A DNA stretch of 64,000 nucleotides from Nitrospira sp. (GCA_015709715.1 CP054184.1:1535001-1599000), one strand, 5' to 3'; counted from the stretch's first letter, positions 34,858 through 46,351 are shown. Made by a program: numbers and translations. The notes: generated by a model from the letters alone, not told the origin.

Positions 34858-36039
34858 TTACCGCAGGTACAAGGCTTCTAAGAGCAAGTCATTGACCGAC
34901 GCCTTTACCCGCTGTTTCGCCTCCACCAGGAACTGTTCGGCGGATATTCGGCCTTGCAATACCTCAAAATAGTACTGCACGACATCTCGATAGCGGCGCA
35001 AGAGTTTGAACCCGAGGCGTGGAAAGGCGTAGAGGACCCGGGCAATCCTGGCAGTGATCCGAAAATCGGGAAGGATCTCCCGCCCCACCGCCTGCTGGTA
35101 GGCTTGGAGCGCCGCACCGACATCCTGCGGATGAGCGAGAATCGACCTGGCAGCTAACTCGCCGGAGCACACCGCATAATAGATGCCCTCTCCGAACAGC
35201 GGATCGACGAGGTGTCCTGCATCCCCGACTAGGAGCGCACGGCCATTCGTCAGCTGGATCATCCCTCCGCCCTCTCCCTCCGAGAAAGCAGGGATCGGAT
35301 GGCCCGCCGGACGAGGCACCGTCCGTCCATTGAGCCCCTGCGCCATCTGGACAAATCGGTCAAACGTCTGATGCAAACCGGTTGATTTTCGACGAAACTC
35401 CCCCACTCCCACAGACAACCGCCCCTGCTTGGGGAAAATCCAGCCATATCCTTGCCGCGCCGCGCCGACATCGACCAAAATCGTGGCAGGACCAGGGAAA
35501 TGCGGGTCTGCCCCGATGGGTACTTCACTCTCCACCGCCGGCACACGATGTACTGCGCGGTCGGGAAACAGATTCCGCGCCACCACGCTGTTGGCACCGT
35601 CCGCGCCGATGACGATTCGACCGCGACAACGGCCACGCGCGGTGAGGATCTCGACACCGTCGACGTCCTGCCGAAGCCCGGTCACCCCCTCACCGGTCTC
35701 GATATCCGCCCCACTCTTCACAGCTTCTTGGAGCAGCCAGTGGTCGAAGCGATCACGCATCACCATGTAGGCAATCGGCTGCGATGATTCGAGCAGCAGC
35801 GGCTCTTGCCCACAGTAGACAAACTGCACGCCGGTGACGGTCTGTTCGATCACCGAGCGGAAGCCCGGATCCAGGACCCGCTCGATCCGCGCCGACAGCC
35901 CGCCGCCGCAGACCTTGTAGCGCGGGTGCCGCTCCCTGTCGATCCCCAGCACGGTCAATCCACCTCGACTCAGCACCGCTGCGGCGGCGGCCCCGGCAGG
36001 CCCCATTCCCACGATCACCACATCGTATGTCTTGTCCAT
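34858..36039 (-). CDS. Geranylgeranyl-reductase-family FAD oxidoreductase
   Basis: 393 residues. N-terminal Rossmann motif VVIVGMGPAGAAAAAVL, then RYKVCGGGLS, the family-specific CGGG stretch, VIGADGANSVVAR, and the second FAD motif ALLVGDAGHLVDPLFGEGI. The family reduces isoprenoid chains (archaeal lipids, phytyl, menaquinone side chains). With MEP and hopanoid genes in the window, a role in saturating a polyprenyl chain such as menaquinone is plausible, but the substrate is unknown. Confidence 0.82.
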   Translation of the reverse strand: MDKTYDVVIVGMGPAGAAAAAVLSRGGLTVLGIDRERHPRYKVCGGGLSARIERVLDPGFRSVIEQTVTGVQFVYCGQEPLLLESSQPIAYMVMRDRFDHWLLQEAVKSGADIETGEGVTGLRQDVDGVEILTARGRCRGRIVIGADGANSVVARNLFPDRAVHRVPAVESEVPIGADPHFPGPATILVDVGAARQGYGWIFPKQGRLSVGVGEFRRKSTGLHQTFDRFVQMAQGLNGRTVPRPAGHPIPAFSEGEGGGMIQLTNGRALLVGDAGHLVDPLFGEGIYYAVCSGELAARSILAHPQDVGAALQAYQQAVGREILPDFRITARIARVLYAFPRLGFKLLRRYRDVVQYYFEVLQGRISAEQFLVEAKQRVKASVNDLLLEALYLR

Positions 36040-36160
36040 ATCCCTGATCCCATGATCCGCCCATCACAATTGGGTTAGGCGCCGATTGTAATCGAGTCAC
36101 GGCACGTTCGCACGCGTCTGTGTAGCGGACGTACCGCGGGAGGAATGAATCGAGGCGAGG

Positions 36161-36907
36161 CTACTGACCGAGATACCAGCCGATACCGTACCGCTCCAGG
36201 AAACTCGTCACCATCGTGAGTGAATTGGCATAAATCATCACGCCCACCACGATCAGCAAGACACCGCTGACGGTCGAGACTCCCCAGAGATACGCGCGCA
36301 CTTCCTTGAAATAACCGAGGAACCGATCGACCCCCAGGGCCGTGAGGAACAGCGGGAGGGCCAGTCCTAACGAATAGCAGGTCAATAGAATAACCCCACT
36401 CAGCAAGGATTCGGTGGTGCTGGCGTAGAGCAGGATGGTGCCGAGCACCGGTCCCACGCACGGCGTCCACCCGGCCGCAAAGGCGACCCCAATCAAAAAC
36501 GACCCGAGAAGGCCGGCGGGACGGTTCCGAAACTGGTAGCGATGCTCCATCTTCAGGAAGTTCAAATTCAATACGCCCAACAGATAGAGGCCGAAGACGA
36601 TAACGACGATGCCTCCGAAGCGTCGCAGGTGCTCCTGATAGGTCATCAGGGCCTGCCCCAGCAAACTGGCGGATGCGCCGAACGCCACGAACACAGCTGA
36701 AAACCCTGCAATAAAGAGCAGAGAGTTCACCACGATGGCCTTCCGGAACTTGCTGCGTTCCGACACATCGGTCAGCTGTTCGATCGAGAGGCCCGTGATA
36801 TAGGAAATGTAGGACGGCACGAGCGGCAGCACACAGGGAGAGACGAAGGACAGCAGGCCGGCGGAAAAGGCCGCAACCAGCGAGATCGATTGCACCGATT
36901 CGGTCAT
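36161..36907 (-). CDS. ccdA: CcdA-type thiol-disulfide electron carrier
   Basis: 248 residues from the ATG at 36907, directly after the stop of the thioredoxin gene. Six predicted TM helices; redox Cys pair in FVSPCVLPLVPSY and GWTPCVGPVLG, both in the conserved Pro-Cys context of CcdA/DsbD-beta. It moves reducing power across the membrane to periplasmic thioredoxins for apocytochrome reduction. The last gene of the cytochrome maturation run resB-ccsA-tlpA-tlpA-ccdA. Confidence 0.92.
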   Translation of the reverse strand: MTESVQSISLVAAFSAGLLSFVSPCVLPLVPSYISYITGLSIEQLTDVSERSKFRKAIVVNSLLFIAGFSAVFVAFGASASLLGQALMTYQEHLRRFGGIVVIVFGLYLLGVLNLNFLKMEHRYQFRNRPAGLLGSFLIGVAFAAGWTPCVGPVLGTILLYASTTESLLSGVILLTCYSLGLALPLFLTALGVDRFLGYFKEVRAYLWGVSTVSGVLLIVVGVMIYANSLTMVTSFLERYGIGWYLGQ

Positions 36908-36909
36908 GC

Positions 36910-37467
36910 CTAGGACCCTTGTAACAGTGATTCGACGAGACGCCGGCCTTCCGGCGTATTCCAATCTCGCGCGCCTGGAATGCGGTTGCGGATAATACCC
37001 TTGCGATCGATAAGAAACGTCATCGGTAAAGTACGTGCTCCATACCGCAGGCCGATGCGGAAGTCGGCGTCATGCAGTACGGGGAAGGTGAACCCGACCT
37101 CCTGCTGAAAGGGTCGCGTGACCGCTGCCCCTTGAGCATCGGTCGACACCGCGAGGATCTCGAAATCTTTCCTGCTGAATGACCGGTACAGACGCTCCAT
37201 CGCCGGCATCTCGATCTTACAGGGCCCGCACCAAGTGGCCCAAAAGTTTAACAGCACGACCTTTCCGCGAAATTGGTCCAGCGTGACATTGAACCCTTGC
37301 GAGTCTTTCAGGAGGAAGTTCGGAGCTTCTTCGTTCAGCTGAGGAATGCGGTCGGCAACGAGCAACGGCGCGGCCTCAGGGCTGCGGATATCGTCGGCTT
37401 CGACGCCCAAGGGCCCGGCACCCGCCCACCCAAGACACAAGACCGGGATTAAGAACCAACGGTTCAT
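36910..37467 (-). CDS. Periplasmic thioredoxin-like protein (ResA/TlpA), secreted
   Basis: 185 residues from the ATG at 37467 (AGAGGG upstream); the longer frame overlaps the previous gene. The signal peptide is MNRWFLIPVLCLGWAGAG. The thioredoxin fold has KVVLLNFWATWCGPC (CxxC) and the cis-Pro region LPMTFLIDRKG. A reductant for apocytochrome c or other exported thiols, fed by CcdA encoded 2 nt downstream. A second homologue lies just upstream. Confidence 0.88.
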   Translation of the reverse strand: MNRWFLIPVLCLGWAGAGPLGVEADDIRSPEAAPLLVADRIPQLNEEAPNFLLKDSQGFNVTLDQFRGKVVLLNFWATWCGPCKIEMPAMERLYRSFSRKDFEILAVSTDAQGAAVTRPFQQEVGFTFPVLHDADFRIGLRYGARTLPMTFLIDRKGIIRNRIPGARDWNTPEGRRLVESLLQGS

Positions 37468-37475
37468 CGTGCCCT

Positions 37476-38099
37476 CTAGAGCGCGGAACCATCCTGCGAA
37501 GGAGTCAACCGGGCAGCTTTCTCGCCCGGCTTCAAGAGCTGCGTCAAGACCTTGAGATTGTCCAAGCGCGTCCAATCCCGGGGCCCGATCACCTTTTCGC
37601 GGAGGATACCTTGTTGATCGATGATGTAGGTTTCCGGGACGCCCATCAATTTATACCGTTTATCCGTCTGCCCCCACGAATCCACGAGCACGGGAAAGGT
37701 GAGGCTCAACCCCTTCACAAACGGCGGGATATCTTTCTTGGTGGTCACCCGATCGATGCTGACGGCCAGGATCACCAATCCATCCTTCTCGAAGTTCTTG
37801 TAGAGCACCTCCATGGAAGGCATCTCCTCACGGCACGGCTTGCACCACGTCGCCCAAAAATTCAAGAACACAACCTTACCGCGGTAATCAGAGAGCCGTT
37901 GATGCTTGTCGTTCAAATCAGGCAACTCGAAATCCGGCGCCTCTTTTCCCACGACCAGCGGTTCGTACTTCGAACTTTGGAGCCACACCACCAGGAACAT
38001 CACACCGAGGATGGCGGCAGCAGCGAGCACGACGATCGTGCGGGACGGACCGGTCCGGGAGGGCGAAACGACGGATTGCTGGGTGGATTGATCGGCCAT
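37476..38099 (-). CDS. Membrane-anchored thioredoxin-like protein (ResA/TlpA)
   Basis: 207 residues with one N-terminal TM helix (IVVLAAAAILGVMFLVVWL) anchoring a periplasmic domain: KVVFLNFWATWCKPC (CxxC) and VPETYIIDQQG. It lies 3 nt after ccsA and 8 nt before the second thioredoxin gene, so it is part of the same operon. WCKPC versus WCGPC in the neighbour suggests the two have different redox potentials or targets (inference). Confidence 0.9.
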   Translation of the reverse strand: MADQSTQQSVVSPSRTGPSRTIVVLAAAAILGVMFLVVWLQSSKYEPLVVGKEAPDFELPDLNDKHQRLSDYRGKVVFLNFWATWCKPCREEMPSMEVLYKNFEKDGLVILAVSIDRVTTKKDIPPFVKGLSLTFPVLVDSWGQTDKRYKLMGVPETYIIDQQGILREKVIGPRDWTRLDNLKVLTQLLKPGEKAARLTPSQDGSAL

Positions 38100-38102
38100 G
38101 GG

Positions 38103-39017
38103 TTATGCGTAGGCGTGTAAGCCGGACAGCAAGAAGTTCACGCCCCAGAAGCAAAAAATGACCATCAGAAATCCAAAGATGGCATACACCGCAGCCTTAT
38201 GCCCTTCCCACCCTCGTGTCATGCGGGCATGGATATAAGCACCATAGATCAACCACACAATCAAAGACCAGGTTTCCTTCGGGTCCCAGCTCCAGTAGCC
38301 GCCCCAGGCATAGTTCGCCCACATGGCGCCGAGAATGATGCCGAAGGCGAGTAGCGGAAAGCCCAACATAATGGCCTTATAGCCCAGCTCATCAATCGTC
38401 TCTAGGTCCGGGAAGGCCGCATAAAACCTGGATTGACTGCCCCGATTGATGGCTCGCTCCTTGAACAAGTACATCAGACCCAAACCACCCGCCATGGCAA
38501 ACGCAGCATAACTGGTCAACGTCACTGACACATGGATGTAGATCCAATAGCTGTTCAGTGCCGGCACGAGCGGCTCGGCGGTCTGGTAGCGATAGGGCAG
38601 GAGTGAGGCCGCTCCCATCGCGATGAACCCAATGCCGACGACGAAGGCCCCGACGGCCTTGATCCTGTAGCGAAACTCCAACAGCACATATCCCAGGATG
38701 ATCGCCCAGGACACGTAGGCCATGGCTTCGAACTGGTTGGACCAGGGTGCAAATGTGCCTGAGTGCTGCATGCGTTCGAATGCGCGCGTGACTAAAGCCA
38801 GCGTATTCAAGAGCCATCCGAACACGGTCACTAACGTGGCCACCTGACCCAATTGGGTCGCCCAAGCCCCGTCACGCTCTTCGAGGTTCTCGATGGGATG
38901 GCCGGCTGCCGCAAGCTGCATAGTCGGTCGCTTCGCGAACAAATACCCGACGTACAGCCCGAGCGCCGCCAGGTACAACCAGAAGGTCATATCGAAAAGA
39001 AACAATGAACGCATCAT
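38103..39017 (-). CDS. ccsA: Cytochrome c biogenesis protein CcsA/ResC
   Basis: 304 residues, ATG with GGAGGT upstream. Eight or so TM helices and the heme-handling WWD-type motif WGGYWSWDPKETWSL. Together with ResB it forms the System II cytochrome c synthetase, which delivers heme to CxxCH motifs outside the membrane. Nitrite oxidisers need many c-type cytochromes. It lies 68 nt after resB. Confidence 0.93.
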   Translation of the reverse strand: MMRSLFLFDMTFWLYLAALGLYVGYLFAKRPTMQLAAAGHPIENLEERDGAWATQLGQVATLVTVFGWLLNTLALVTRAFERMQHSGTFAPWSNQFEAMAYVSWAIILGYVLLEFRYRIKAVGAFVVGIGFIAMGAASLLPYRYQTAEPLVPALNSYWIYIHVSVTLTSYAAFAMAGGLGLMYLFKERAINRGSQSRFYAAFPDLETIDELGYKAIMLGFPLLAFGIILGAMWANYAWGGYWSWDPKETWSLIVWLIYGAYIHARMTRGWEGHKAAVYAIFGFLMVIFCFWGVNFLLSGLHAYA

Positions 39018-39085
39018 ACGGACCTCCGTCTATCGTAGGTGACAGCGCGACCGAACAACTCAGCCCCGATCGCGGCTGCAACAGC

Positions 39086-40522
39086 TTAAGAGAGGGGTTT
39101 CGCCTGGATCTTCTCGGTCAATTTCCTAAATTCTTTGTCGAAGTCGATCTGACTCTTGTGCGTCGTCCCACCCACATACACCCTGACGCCCATTTCATCA
39201 GGAACCACCTTTGCCCACAGGCGGCGGTGATAAATAAGCGACGATAAGGTCATACCTACGACCAGCATCGTACAGCCCACCCACACCATGTTGATGCCGG
39301 GATTCCTCGCAATCTGCAGCCCAGTGAACTTTTTGGGTTGGTACCCGATGAATTCGAATTGGTAGGCAGAATCCTTGATCTCGAAGAGGTCGGGATAGTG
39401 ATAGAAGACCCAGGGCGTCGACTGAACCGTGTTTCGCTCGTCGACCGCCAACCGAATGGCCGGATTCGAATGTTCGGCGGTCTTAGAGAAGACCTTTTTT
39501 TCCGTCGAATTAAAGGCGAAATCAGCCACAAAATCCGTCATTTTCACTTTTAACGGCAATCCCTCGATGGTCTTTTCCTTGTTCCATTCGAGATCCACCG
39601 TCGCCACCACTTTGTCGTTTGCCTTCTCTTTGATGTTCAACCGCGCAACCTCGATCTGATCCCACGCATCCCCATAACTCGACTGGTAGAACCAGATCCC
39701 TTTATACACGAGCGGATCATTGACCGTAATCGTCTTAGTAATCGTCGGCGTGCCTTGATCGATGACTGTCAGGGTACTGTTGTACGACTTGACGGATCCG
39801 TTTTCGTGGTAATCGATCCAGAACTTATCCACACGGAGGTCAAAATTCCCTCGTGGAATGTGGTATGTCTGCCCTTCCAGGCACACCCCAAATTCCTGGA
39901 AACCGTAATAACTCCCGATCAATCCACCTAAGACAATGACGGTCGCACTAAGGTGAGCAACGTGGGCACCGACCCGCCCCATGATCCCTTTCGTGGCATA
40001 CACCGTGACCTCGCCTGGATCACTCTTCGCGAGCACACGATACCCCTTTTCGCCGAACAACTTCACCAACCGTTCTGCAACCGGTTCGGTGGACTCACTG
40101 ACCGACAGCACCGTCTGGTTCCTCAGGCCTTGAATGAACGCCCGCGACACGCTGACCTTATCCTGGCGCATGGAACGCCAGACACCGGGAAAGCGCTTAT
40201 AGAAACAGGTCAGCGAATTCACACAGAGGAGGCCGAGCAAACCGGTGAACCACCAGGTGTGGTAGACGTCGGTGAAGCCGAGTCGAAGGAACCATCGGTA
40301 GGCTTCTTCGCCATACTCCTGAACATAGGTTTCCGCCCGTTCACCCTGCTGAATAACCGTCCCAATCGTGGCGGTCATAGCCAGGGCAATGAACAGAAAC
40401 ATCGCGAGCTTAATCGACGCAAAAAACTCTACGATTTCGCGGGAAAACTCTTCCCAACCCAGGCGGGAAGCAGAGGGGCTTGGTACAGGCTGTTCTGACA
40501 CGACGTCGGGCTTACCGTCCAT
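39086..40522 (-). CDS. resB: Cytochrome c biogenesis protein ResB/Ccs1
   Basis: 478 residues from the ATG at 40522; a GTG at 40531 adds three. TM helices near residues 40-65, 95-115 and 190-210, a large periplasmic domain with ResB features (YHIPRGNFDLRVDKFWIDYHENG, YKGIWFYQSSYGDAW), and a last TM near 420-440 (GINMVWVGCTMLVVGMTLS). Partner of CcsA. It heads the cytochrome maturation run. Confidence 0.93.
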   Translation of the reverse strand: MDGKPDVVSEQPVPSPSASRLGWEEFSREIVEFFASIKLAMFLFIALAMTATIGTVIQQGERAETYVQEYGEEAYRWFLRLGFTDVYHTWWFTGLLGLLCVNSLTCFYKRFPGVWRSMRQDKVSVSRAFIQGLRNQTVLSVSESTEPVAERLVKLFGEKGYRVLAKSDPGEVTVYATKGIMGRVGAHVAHLSATVIVLGGLIGSYYGFQEFGVCLEGQTYHIPRGNFDLRVDKFWIDYHENGSVKSYNSTLTVIDQGTPTITKTITVNDPLVYKGIWFYQSSYGDAWDQIEVARLNIKEKANDKVVATVDLEWNKEKTIEGLPLKVKMTDFVADFAFNSTEKKVFSKTAEHSNPAIRLAVDERNTVQSTPWVFYHYPDLFEIKDSAYQFEFIGYQPKKFTGLQIARNPGINMVWVGCTMLVVGMTLSSLIYHRRLWAKVVPDEMGVRVYVGGTTHKSQIDFDKEFRKLTEKIQAKPLS

Positions 40523-40531
40523 ACACCACAC

Positions 40532-40854
40532 ACACCTACCTGCTCTGAACCGGCCTTCGTGCAGACTCCATCATCATACCCGATGGGTCGCGACGTATGG
40601 GATCTGAGGCCAAGGAAGGCCGCTACCCGAGGTTGGATTGGCCGGAGCAGAGCGTTTCTATAAATAAAGAACGGGCCAAATACGCGAAAAGTAAGCTATC
40701 TTACAAGTGGTTTTGAAGGACTGTCAAGCAATGCCACCGTGCGCTGAGACTGAGCATTGAATCGCTCGAAGTGGTGGACAAATATAGGCCGGTCAGCTAC
40801 TATTGCTTCAGTTTTCTGCGGAGTTATTCACCACCCTGAACATAGCGTCTTCCA
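40532..40854. other. Divergent intergenic region resB/metK
   Basis: No gene is supported. It must hold the divergent promoters of resB (leftward) and metK (rightward). An AT-rich stretch with TCTATAAATAAAG around 40657-40669 is the best promoter-like segment, but no clear -35/-10 pair could be fixed by eye. Confidence 0.3.
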
Positions 40855-40885
40855 GGTTGGGGCGTCAGACCCAGGAAACTCAACC
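40855..40885 (+). promoter_or_regulatory. Structured metK leader (candidate)
   Basis: GGTT (40855-40858) can pair with AACC (40882-40885) and GGG (40860-40862) with CCC (40870-40872), leaving an asymmetric internal loop AGGAAACTC and a 7-nt apical loop, 37 nt before metK. The gene position suggests SAM-type feedback, but no known SAM or SAH riboswitch consensus was recognised. Confidence 0.25.
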
Positions 40886-40922
40886 GCCGAAACCTCGATT
40901 CACATCAACTCCAGGGGGAACA

Positions 40923-42071
40923 ATGAGACACAACTACCTCTTTACGTCTGAATCGGTCACCGAGGGTCATCCGGATAAGATTGCGGATCAAATTTCAGAC
41001 GGAATCTTGGACGCCATTATCGCCCAAGACAAGTTTTCGCGGGTGGCTTGCGAAACGATCCTTACGACCGGCATCGCATTCGTTGCCGGAGAAATTTCCA
41101 CCAAAGCCTACGTGGAAATCCCTGACATTATCCGAGATGTCATCAAGGACGTGGGGTACACCGATGCCTCCTGGGGTTTTGACTCGAATACCTGCTCGGT
41201 GCTTACCTCGATCCACCAGCAATCCAGCGACATCGCCATGGGAGTTGATTCCGGCGGCGCCGGTGATCAAGGCTTAATGTTCGGATACGCCACAAACGAA
41301 ACCGCGGAGCTGATGCCGACGCCGATCGTGCTGGCGCACCGTTTGACCAGGCGCTTGGCGGAGGTCCGCAAGAAGAAAATTCTCAAATGGGTCCGTCCGG
41401 ACGGGAAATCCCAGGTCACCGTCGAGTATAAGGACGGAAAACCCTTCCGGATCGATACCATCGTCGTGTCCACTCAGCATAGTCCCGACGTCACCAATAA
41501 ACAGATCGAGAAGGACCTGATGGAACATGTCATCCGCCCGGTCATGCCCAAAGGGTTGTACGACCCCGCGAGCGTGAAGCACCACATCAATCCGACCGGC
41601 CGGTTCGTCGTCGGCGGCCCGATGGGCGACACCGGCTTGACCGGCCGCAAAATCATCGTCGACACATACGGCGGACACGGCAGCCATGGCGGTGGAGCCT
41701 TTTCCGGCAAGGATCCCTCGAAGGTCGACCGCTCGGCTTCCTACATGGCCCGCTATATCGCCAAGAACATCGTGGCCGCCGGCTTGGCCTCAAAGTGCGA
41801 GGTGCAATTAGCCTATGCGATCGGTGTGGCAGATCCTGTGTCTGTCCTTGTCGATACCAAGGACACCGAACAGGTGGCACCTGAAATCCTCGACAAGTTG
41901 GTACGAAAACATTTCCCGATGACCCCCCGCGGGATCATCGACCACTTGAAACTGCGCCGCCCCATTTTCCGCAAGACGGCAGCCTATGGCCATTTCGGCC
42001 GCAACGAGCCGGAATTTACCTGGGAAAAGACCGATAAGGCGAAAGCTCTACGCAAGGACGCCAACCGATAG
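40923..42071 (+). CDS. metK: S-adenosylmethionine synthetase
   Basis: 382 residues from the ATG at 40923 (AGGGGG upstream). It makes SAM from methionine and ATP. N-terminal [19 protein letters not shown], the ATP-binding [12 protein letters not shown], and [23 protein letters not shown] plus YMARYIAKN are all present. Followed by a strong terminator and then ahcY, giving a SAM cycle unit of synthesis and by-product removal. Confidence 0.97.
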   Translation: MRHNYLFTSESVTEGHPDKIADQISDGILDAIIAQDKFSRVACETILTTGIAFVAGEISTKAYVEIPDIIRDVIKDVGYTDASWGFDSNTCSVLTSIHQQSSDIAMGVDSGGAGDQGLMFGYATNETAELMPTPIVLAHRLTRRLAEVRKKKILKWVRPDGKSQVTVEYKDGKPFRIDTIVVSTQHSPDVTNKQIEKDLMEHVIRPVMPKGLYDPASVKHHINPTGRFVVGGPMGDTGLTGRKIIVDTYGGHGSHGGGAFSGKDPSKVDRSASYMARYIAKNIVAAGLASKCEVQLAYAIGVADPVSVLVDTKDTEQVAPEILDKLVRKHFPMTPRGIIDHLKLRRPIFRKTAAYGHFGRNEPEFTWEKTDKAKALRKDANR

Positions 42072-43424
<1,353 letters not shown>

Positions 43425-43589
43425 GGATTTCTATGCTCCGGCGGGGTTGCCATGTGGGCAGCCCTGCCGGCAACCCTTCAGCCACCGTCAGCCCCATCCT
43501 ATTTTCCGTTCCCCCTTCTTCTCCTCATCGCAGCGACACTTCCATCAGAGCAACGACCTGCAGCGCGTTCTGCGGGAACATCCGGCTCA

Positions 43590-45224
43590 TCAACGCACAT
43601 CCACCATCGGCAGCTCGCGCGCCCCTTCCGCCTCCTGCTGGATTCGCCGCCGCTCCGCTTTTGATTCTTCGACGACACTGTGCAGCAATTCGTCGCTCAG
43701 CTGAGTTAACTGCGCAGCCGCGTCTTTCATTTCGGCATGCTCAACAGCCCTGGACAACACCTCCGCTTTCGTCGCCCCCTTCTTTTGTCCCAAGAACGGT
43801 TTGAGGATAAGGTAAGCGACATCGCGGAACGGCATATACCGGAGGAACCGCCGTAACAATTTGAAAGTCTGCACCGGATAGCGAGTAAGTTTGTAGAGGA
43901 AGAGTTGTTTTAGTCCCTCTTGCCGAACCTTGTTGATCACTTCCCCGGGCAAACAGGTGGGATCTATCTCCGAACACTTGAAGTACTTGTACCAGTCCTT
44001 GGCATCACTCACGAGACCGCGCTTCAAGTATTCCTGCCAGAGGGGCGTACCTCGGTACACGCAGAGCCGATTAAACCCAAAGGTGTCCAATGGGAGCTTC
44101 GACGCGAAGTCGAATGTCTTCTGCATGTCCTCGACCGTTTCGTCCGGATTCCCTACCGTAAAGAAACCGTGGACGATCTCGATTCCCGCCCGCTTGGCAT
44201 TACGGACTGCCGTTTCGACCTCCTCAAGCGTTTGTTCCTTTTGGAGCCGATCCAGGATCTTCTGGCTTCCGCTTTCGATGCCGAACATGACGGTTCGACA
44301 GTGTGCCTGCGCCATGGCAGGGAAGAGGTGTTGTGCAACAGAATCAACCCGTCCCTCAATCCCCCATTGGATCGACAATTTAGCGGCCGTGATTCCCTTG
44401 CAAATGGCTTCAATTCGTTTGGGCTGCAACAGGAAATGGTCGTCGACAAAATACACGGATCCATAGCCGTTCGCTTCCAGATGCTTCAGTTCGTCGACGA
44501 CGTGCTGCGGGCTGCGCGCACGCCATTTGCCTTCATTGAAAATCGGGATATCACAAAACACGCAGGGCCAAGGACATCCGCGCGATGTCTGCATGGTCGT
44601 GAATCGTTCCATGGACAGCACGGCCGGTACATCCAACGGCATGGATTCCACAAAGTCCAGTTCCAAACTCTCCCGATCGGGGAATGGCCACTGATCGAGG
44701 TGGCGCTCAATCGAACGGTTGGGATTGTTGATGACCCGTCCGTCCTTGGCCCAGGTCAGTCCTCCGACCGCGTCCGGATCGTCCAGATGGTCAAGCAGGT
44801 CTAAGAGCAGTTGCTCGCCGTCCCCACGGCAGACAAAATTCACTTCCGGACATTGCAGCTTCACCAATCCTGCATTGAGCGTTGCAAAGACTCCGCCGAA
44901 CGCCAACTTCACCTGACTATCAGTCGCTCGAATGTGACGAGCCAGGATCTTGGCGTAGGGATAACTAGTGGTGCTGAGAAAGCTCAAGCCGACCAATGCC
45001 GGTTTCCGACGCGTGATCTCCTGAATGATGAACTCGTTCGGTGTGTCGGGATTGGCCTGGTCGAACATCACACACTCATGTCCTGCCTGCTTCAACACGG
45101 AAGACAGGGACATGATGCCGATAGGCGGGAAGCCCATGACCCGAATGCGCCCATTCTTCGCCCGCGTTTTGGCTGGCAGGGCGTAGAACTGCGGGTCGCG
45201 CACATGAATGAGAAAGACAAGCAT
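43590..45224 (-). CDS. B12-binding radical SAM protein
   Basis: 544 residues, ATG with AAAGGA upstream. The N-terminal cobalamin-binding Rossmann part (PPIGIMSLSSVLKQAGHE, IGLSFLSTT-like VGLSFLSTTSY, GGVFAT) is followed by a radical SAM domain with SRGCPWPCVFCD (Cx3Cx2C), FVDDHFLL and GIESGSQKILDRLQKEQT. The C-terminal 100 residues are hydrophilic. This class includes methyltransferases and ring-forming enzymes; the hopanoid C-3 methylase HpnR has the same architecture and would fit the hopanoid genes nearby, but nothing seen here fixes the substrate. Confidence 0.8.
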   Translation of the reverse strand: MLVFLIHVRDPQFYALPAKTRAKNGRIRVMGFPPIGIMSLSSVLKQAGHECVMFDQANPDTPNEFIIQEITRRKPALVGLSFLSTTSYPYAKILARHIRATDSQVKLAFGGVFATLNAGLVKLQCPEVNFVCRGDGEQLLLDLLDHLDDPDAVGGLTWAKDGRVINNPNRSIERHLDQWPFPDRESLELDFVESMPLDVPAVLSMERFTTMQTSRGCPWPCVFCDIPIFNEGKWRARSPQHVVDELKHLEANGYGSVYFVDDHFLLQPKRIEAICKGITAAKLSIQWGIEGRVDSVAQHLFPAMAQAHCRTVMFGIESGSQKILDRLQKEQTLEEVETAVRNAKRAGIEIVHGFFTVGNPDETVEDMQKTFDFASKLPLDTFGFNRLCVYRGTPLWQEYLKRGLVSDAKDWYKYFKCSEIDPTCLPGEVINKVRQEGLKQLFLYKLTRYPVQTFKLLRRFLRYMPFRDVAYLILKPFLGQKKGATKAEVLSRAVEHAEMKDAAAQLTQLSDELLHSVVEESKAERRRIQQEAEGARELPMVDVR

Positions 45225-45403
45225 GGGGGCATCCTTTCCTGCCGGCGGTGACCGGGGTTTGATTTCGCGTCACCATACTGTGAGCCAGCTGAAGCGCCTA
45301 GGGCCATTCGGCTCTCATCGCGTCGCACAGTAACACGTCTCTAGCCAGGGGGAAAGGAAAGATTGGGTCGCCTAAGGTGCAATGTGGCACTCGATCAAAA
45401 CGC

Positions 45404-45438
45404 AAAGAGGGCGTCGGATGAACTCCGACACCCTCTTT
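45404..45438 (-). terminator. Terminator at the end of the rTCA cluster
   Basis: AAAGAGGG-C-GTCGGA (45404-45418), loop TGAAC, TCCGAC-A-CCCTCTTT (45424-45438): 14 paired bases with one mismatch. On the minus strand it starts 22 nt after the sucD stop and ends in a T-rich run. The A/T flanks make it potentially bidirectional. Confidence 0.88.
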
Positions 45439-45459
45439 CCTTTGAAGCGTAAGTGAATG

Positions 45460-46332
45460 TCAGCGTCCGAGTGCCGTCTTCACCGCATGGCCGATCTCGG
45501 CGGGGTTCTTCACCACACGCACACCCGCAGCCTCCAGGACCTTCATCTTCTCGTTGGCGGTCCCTTTGCCGCCGGAAATGATCGCCCCCGCATGGCCCAT
45601 GCGACGACCGGGGGGTGCCGTGATCCCGGCGATGAAGCTGATCACCGGCTTCTTGACATGCTGCTTGATATATTCCGCAGCCTTTTCTTCGGCATCACCA
45701 CCGATTTCACCGATCATCACAACGGCCTGAGTTTCCGGATCCTTTTCAAACAACGGCAAGACATCCACAAAACCGGTTCCGTTGACAGGATCGCCGCCGA
45801 TTCCCACGCACGTGGTCTCCCCCAAACCGAGGGTGGACAATTGATGGACGGCCTCGTACGTCAAGGTGCCGCTGCGTGAGACGACTCCCACGACCCCGCG
45901 CTTGTGAATGAACCCAGGCATAATGCCGATTTTGGCCTCGTCCACCGTGATCACTCCTGGACAATTCGGACCGATCAGCCTCACATCCCGGCCACGGAGC
46001 GCACGTTTCACCTTGACCATATCGTTGACAGGAATACCTTCCGTGATACAGATAATGAGCTTGATACCCGCGTCGGCAGCCTCCAGAATCGCATCACCGG
46101 CAAACGGCGGCGGCACAAAGATCAGCGAGGTGTCGCACTCCGTTTTCTTCACGGCTTCGACCACGGTATTGAACACGGGAATGCCTTCGACCTCCTGCCC
46201 GGCCTTCCCCGGCGTCACCCCTGCGACCATCTTCGTGCCGTAGGCCTTGCACTGCGTCGCATGGAACGAGCCTTCCTTGCCCGTGATCCCCTGCACCACC
46301 ACCCGCGTGTTCTTATTGACGAGAATGCTCAT
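45460..46332 (-). CDS. sucD: Succinyl-CoA ligase, alpha subunit
   Basis: 290 residues, ATG with AAGGAA upstream. CoA-binding [15 protein letters not shown], then [10 protein letters not shown], and the phospho-His site in [15 protein letters not shown]. In an autotroph using the reductive TCA cycle it makes succinyl-CoA from succinate with ATP. Its N-terminal [15 protein letters not shown] resembles that of aclA here, reflecting common ancestry of the CoA ligase domains. Last gene of the cluster, but unusually split from sucC by 747 bp. Confidence 0.96.
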   Translation of the reverse strand: MSILVNKNTRVVVQGITGKEGSFHATQCKAYGTKMVAGVTPGKAGQEVEGIPVFNTVVEAVKKTECDTSLIFVPPPFAGDAILEAADAGIKLIICITEGIPVNDMVKVKRALRGRDVRLIGPNCPGVITVDEAKIGIMPGFIHKRGVVGVVSRSGTLTYEAVHQLSTLGLGETTCVGIGGDPVNGTGFVDVLPLFEKDPETQAVVMIGEIGGDAEEKAAEYIKQHVKKPVISFIAGITAPPGRRMGHAGAIISGGKGTANEKMKVLEAAGVRVVKNPAEIGHAVKTALGR

Positions 46333-46351
46333 GATTTTCCTTTTGGAGTCT

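Noticed and set aside
40740-40922. Known SAM or SAH riboswitch before metK
   Set aside because: None of the conserved core sequences that I know of these classes could be found.
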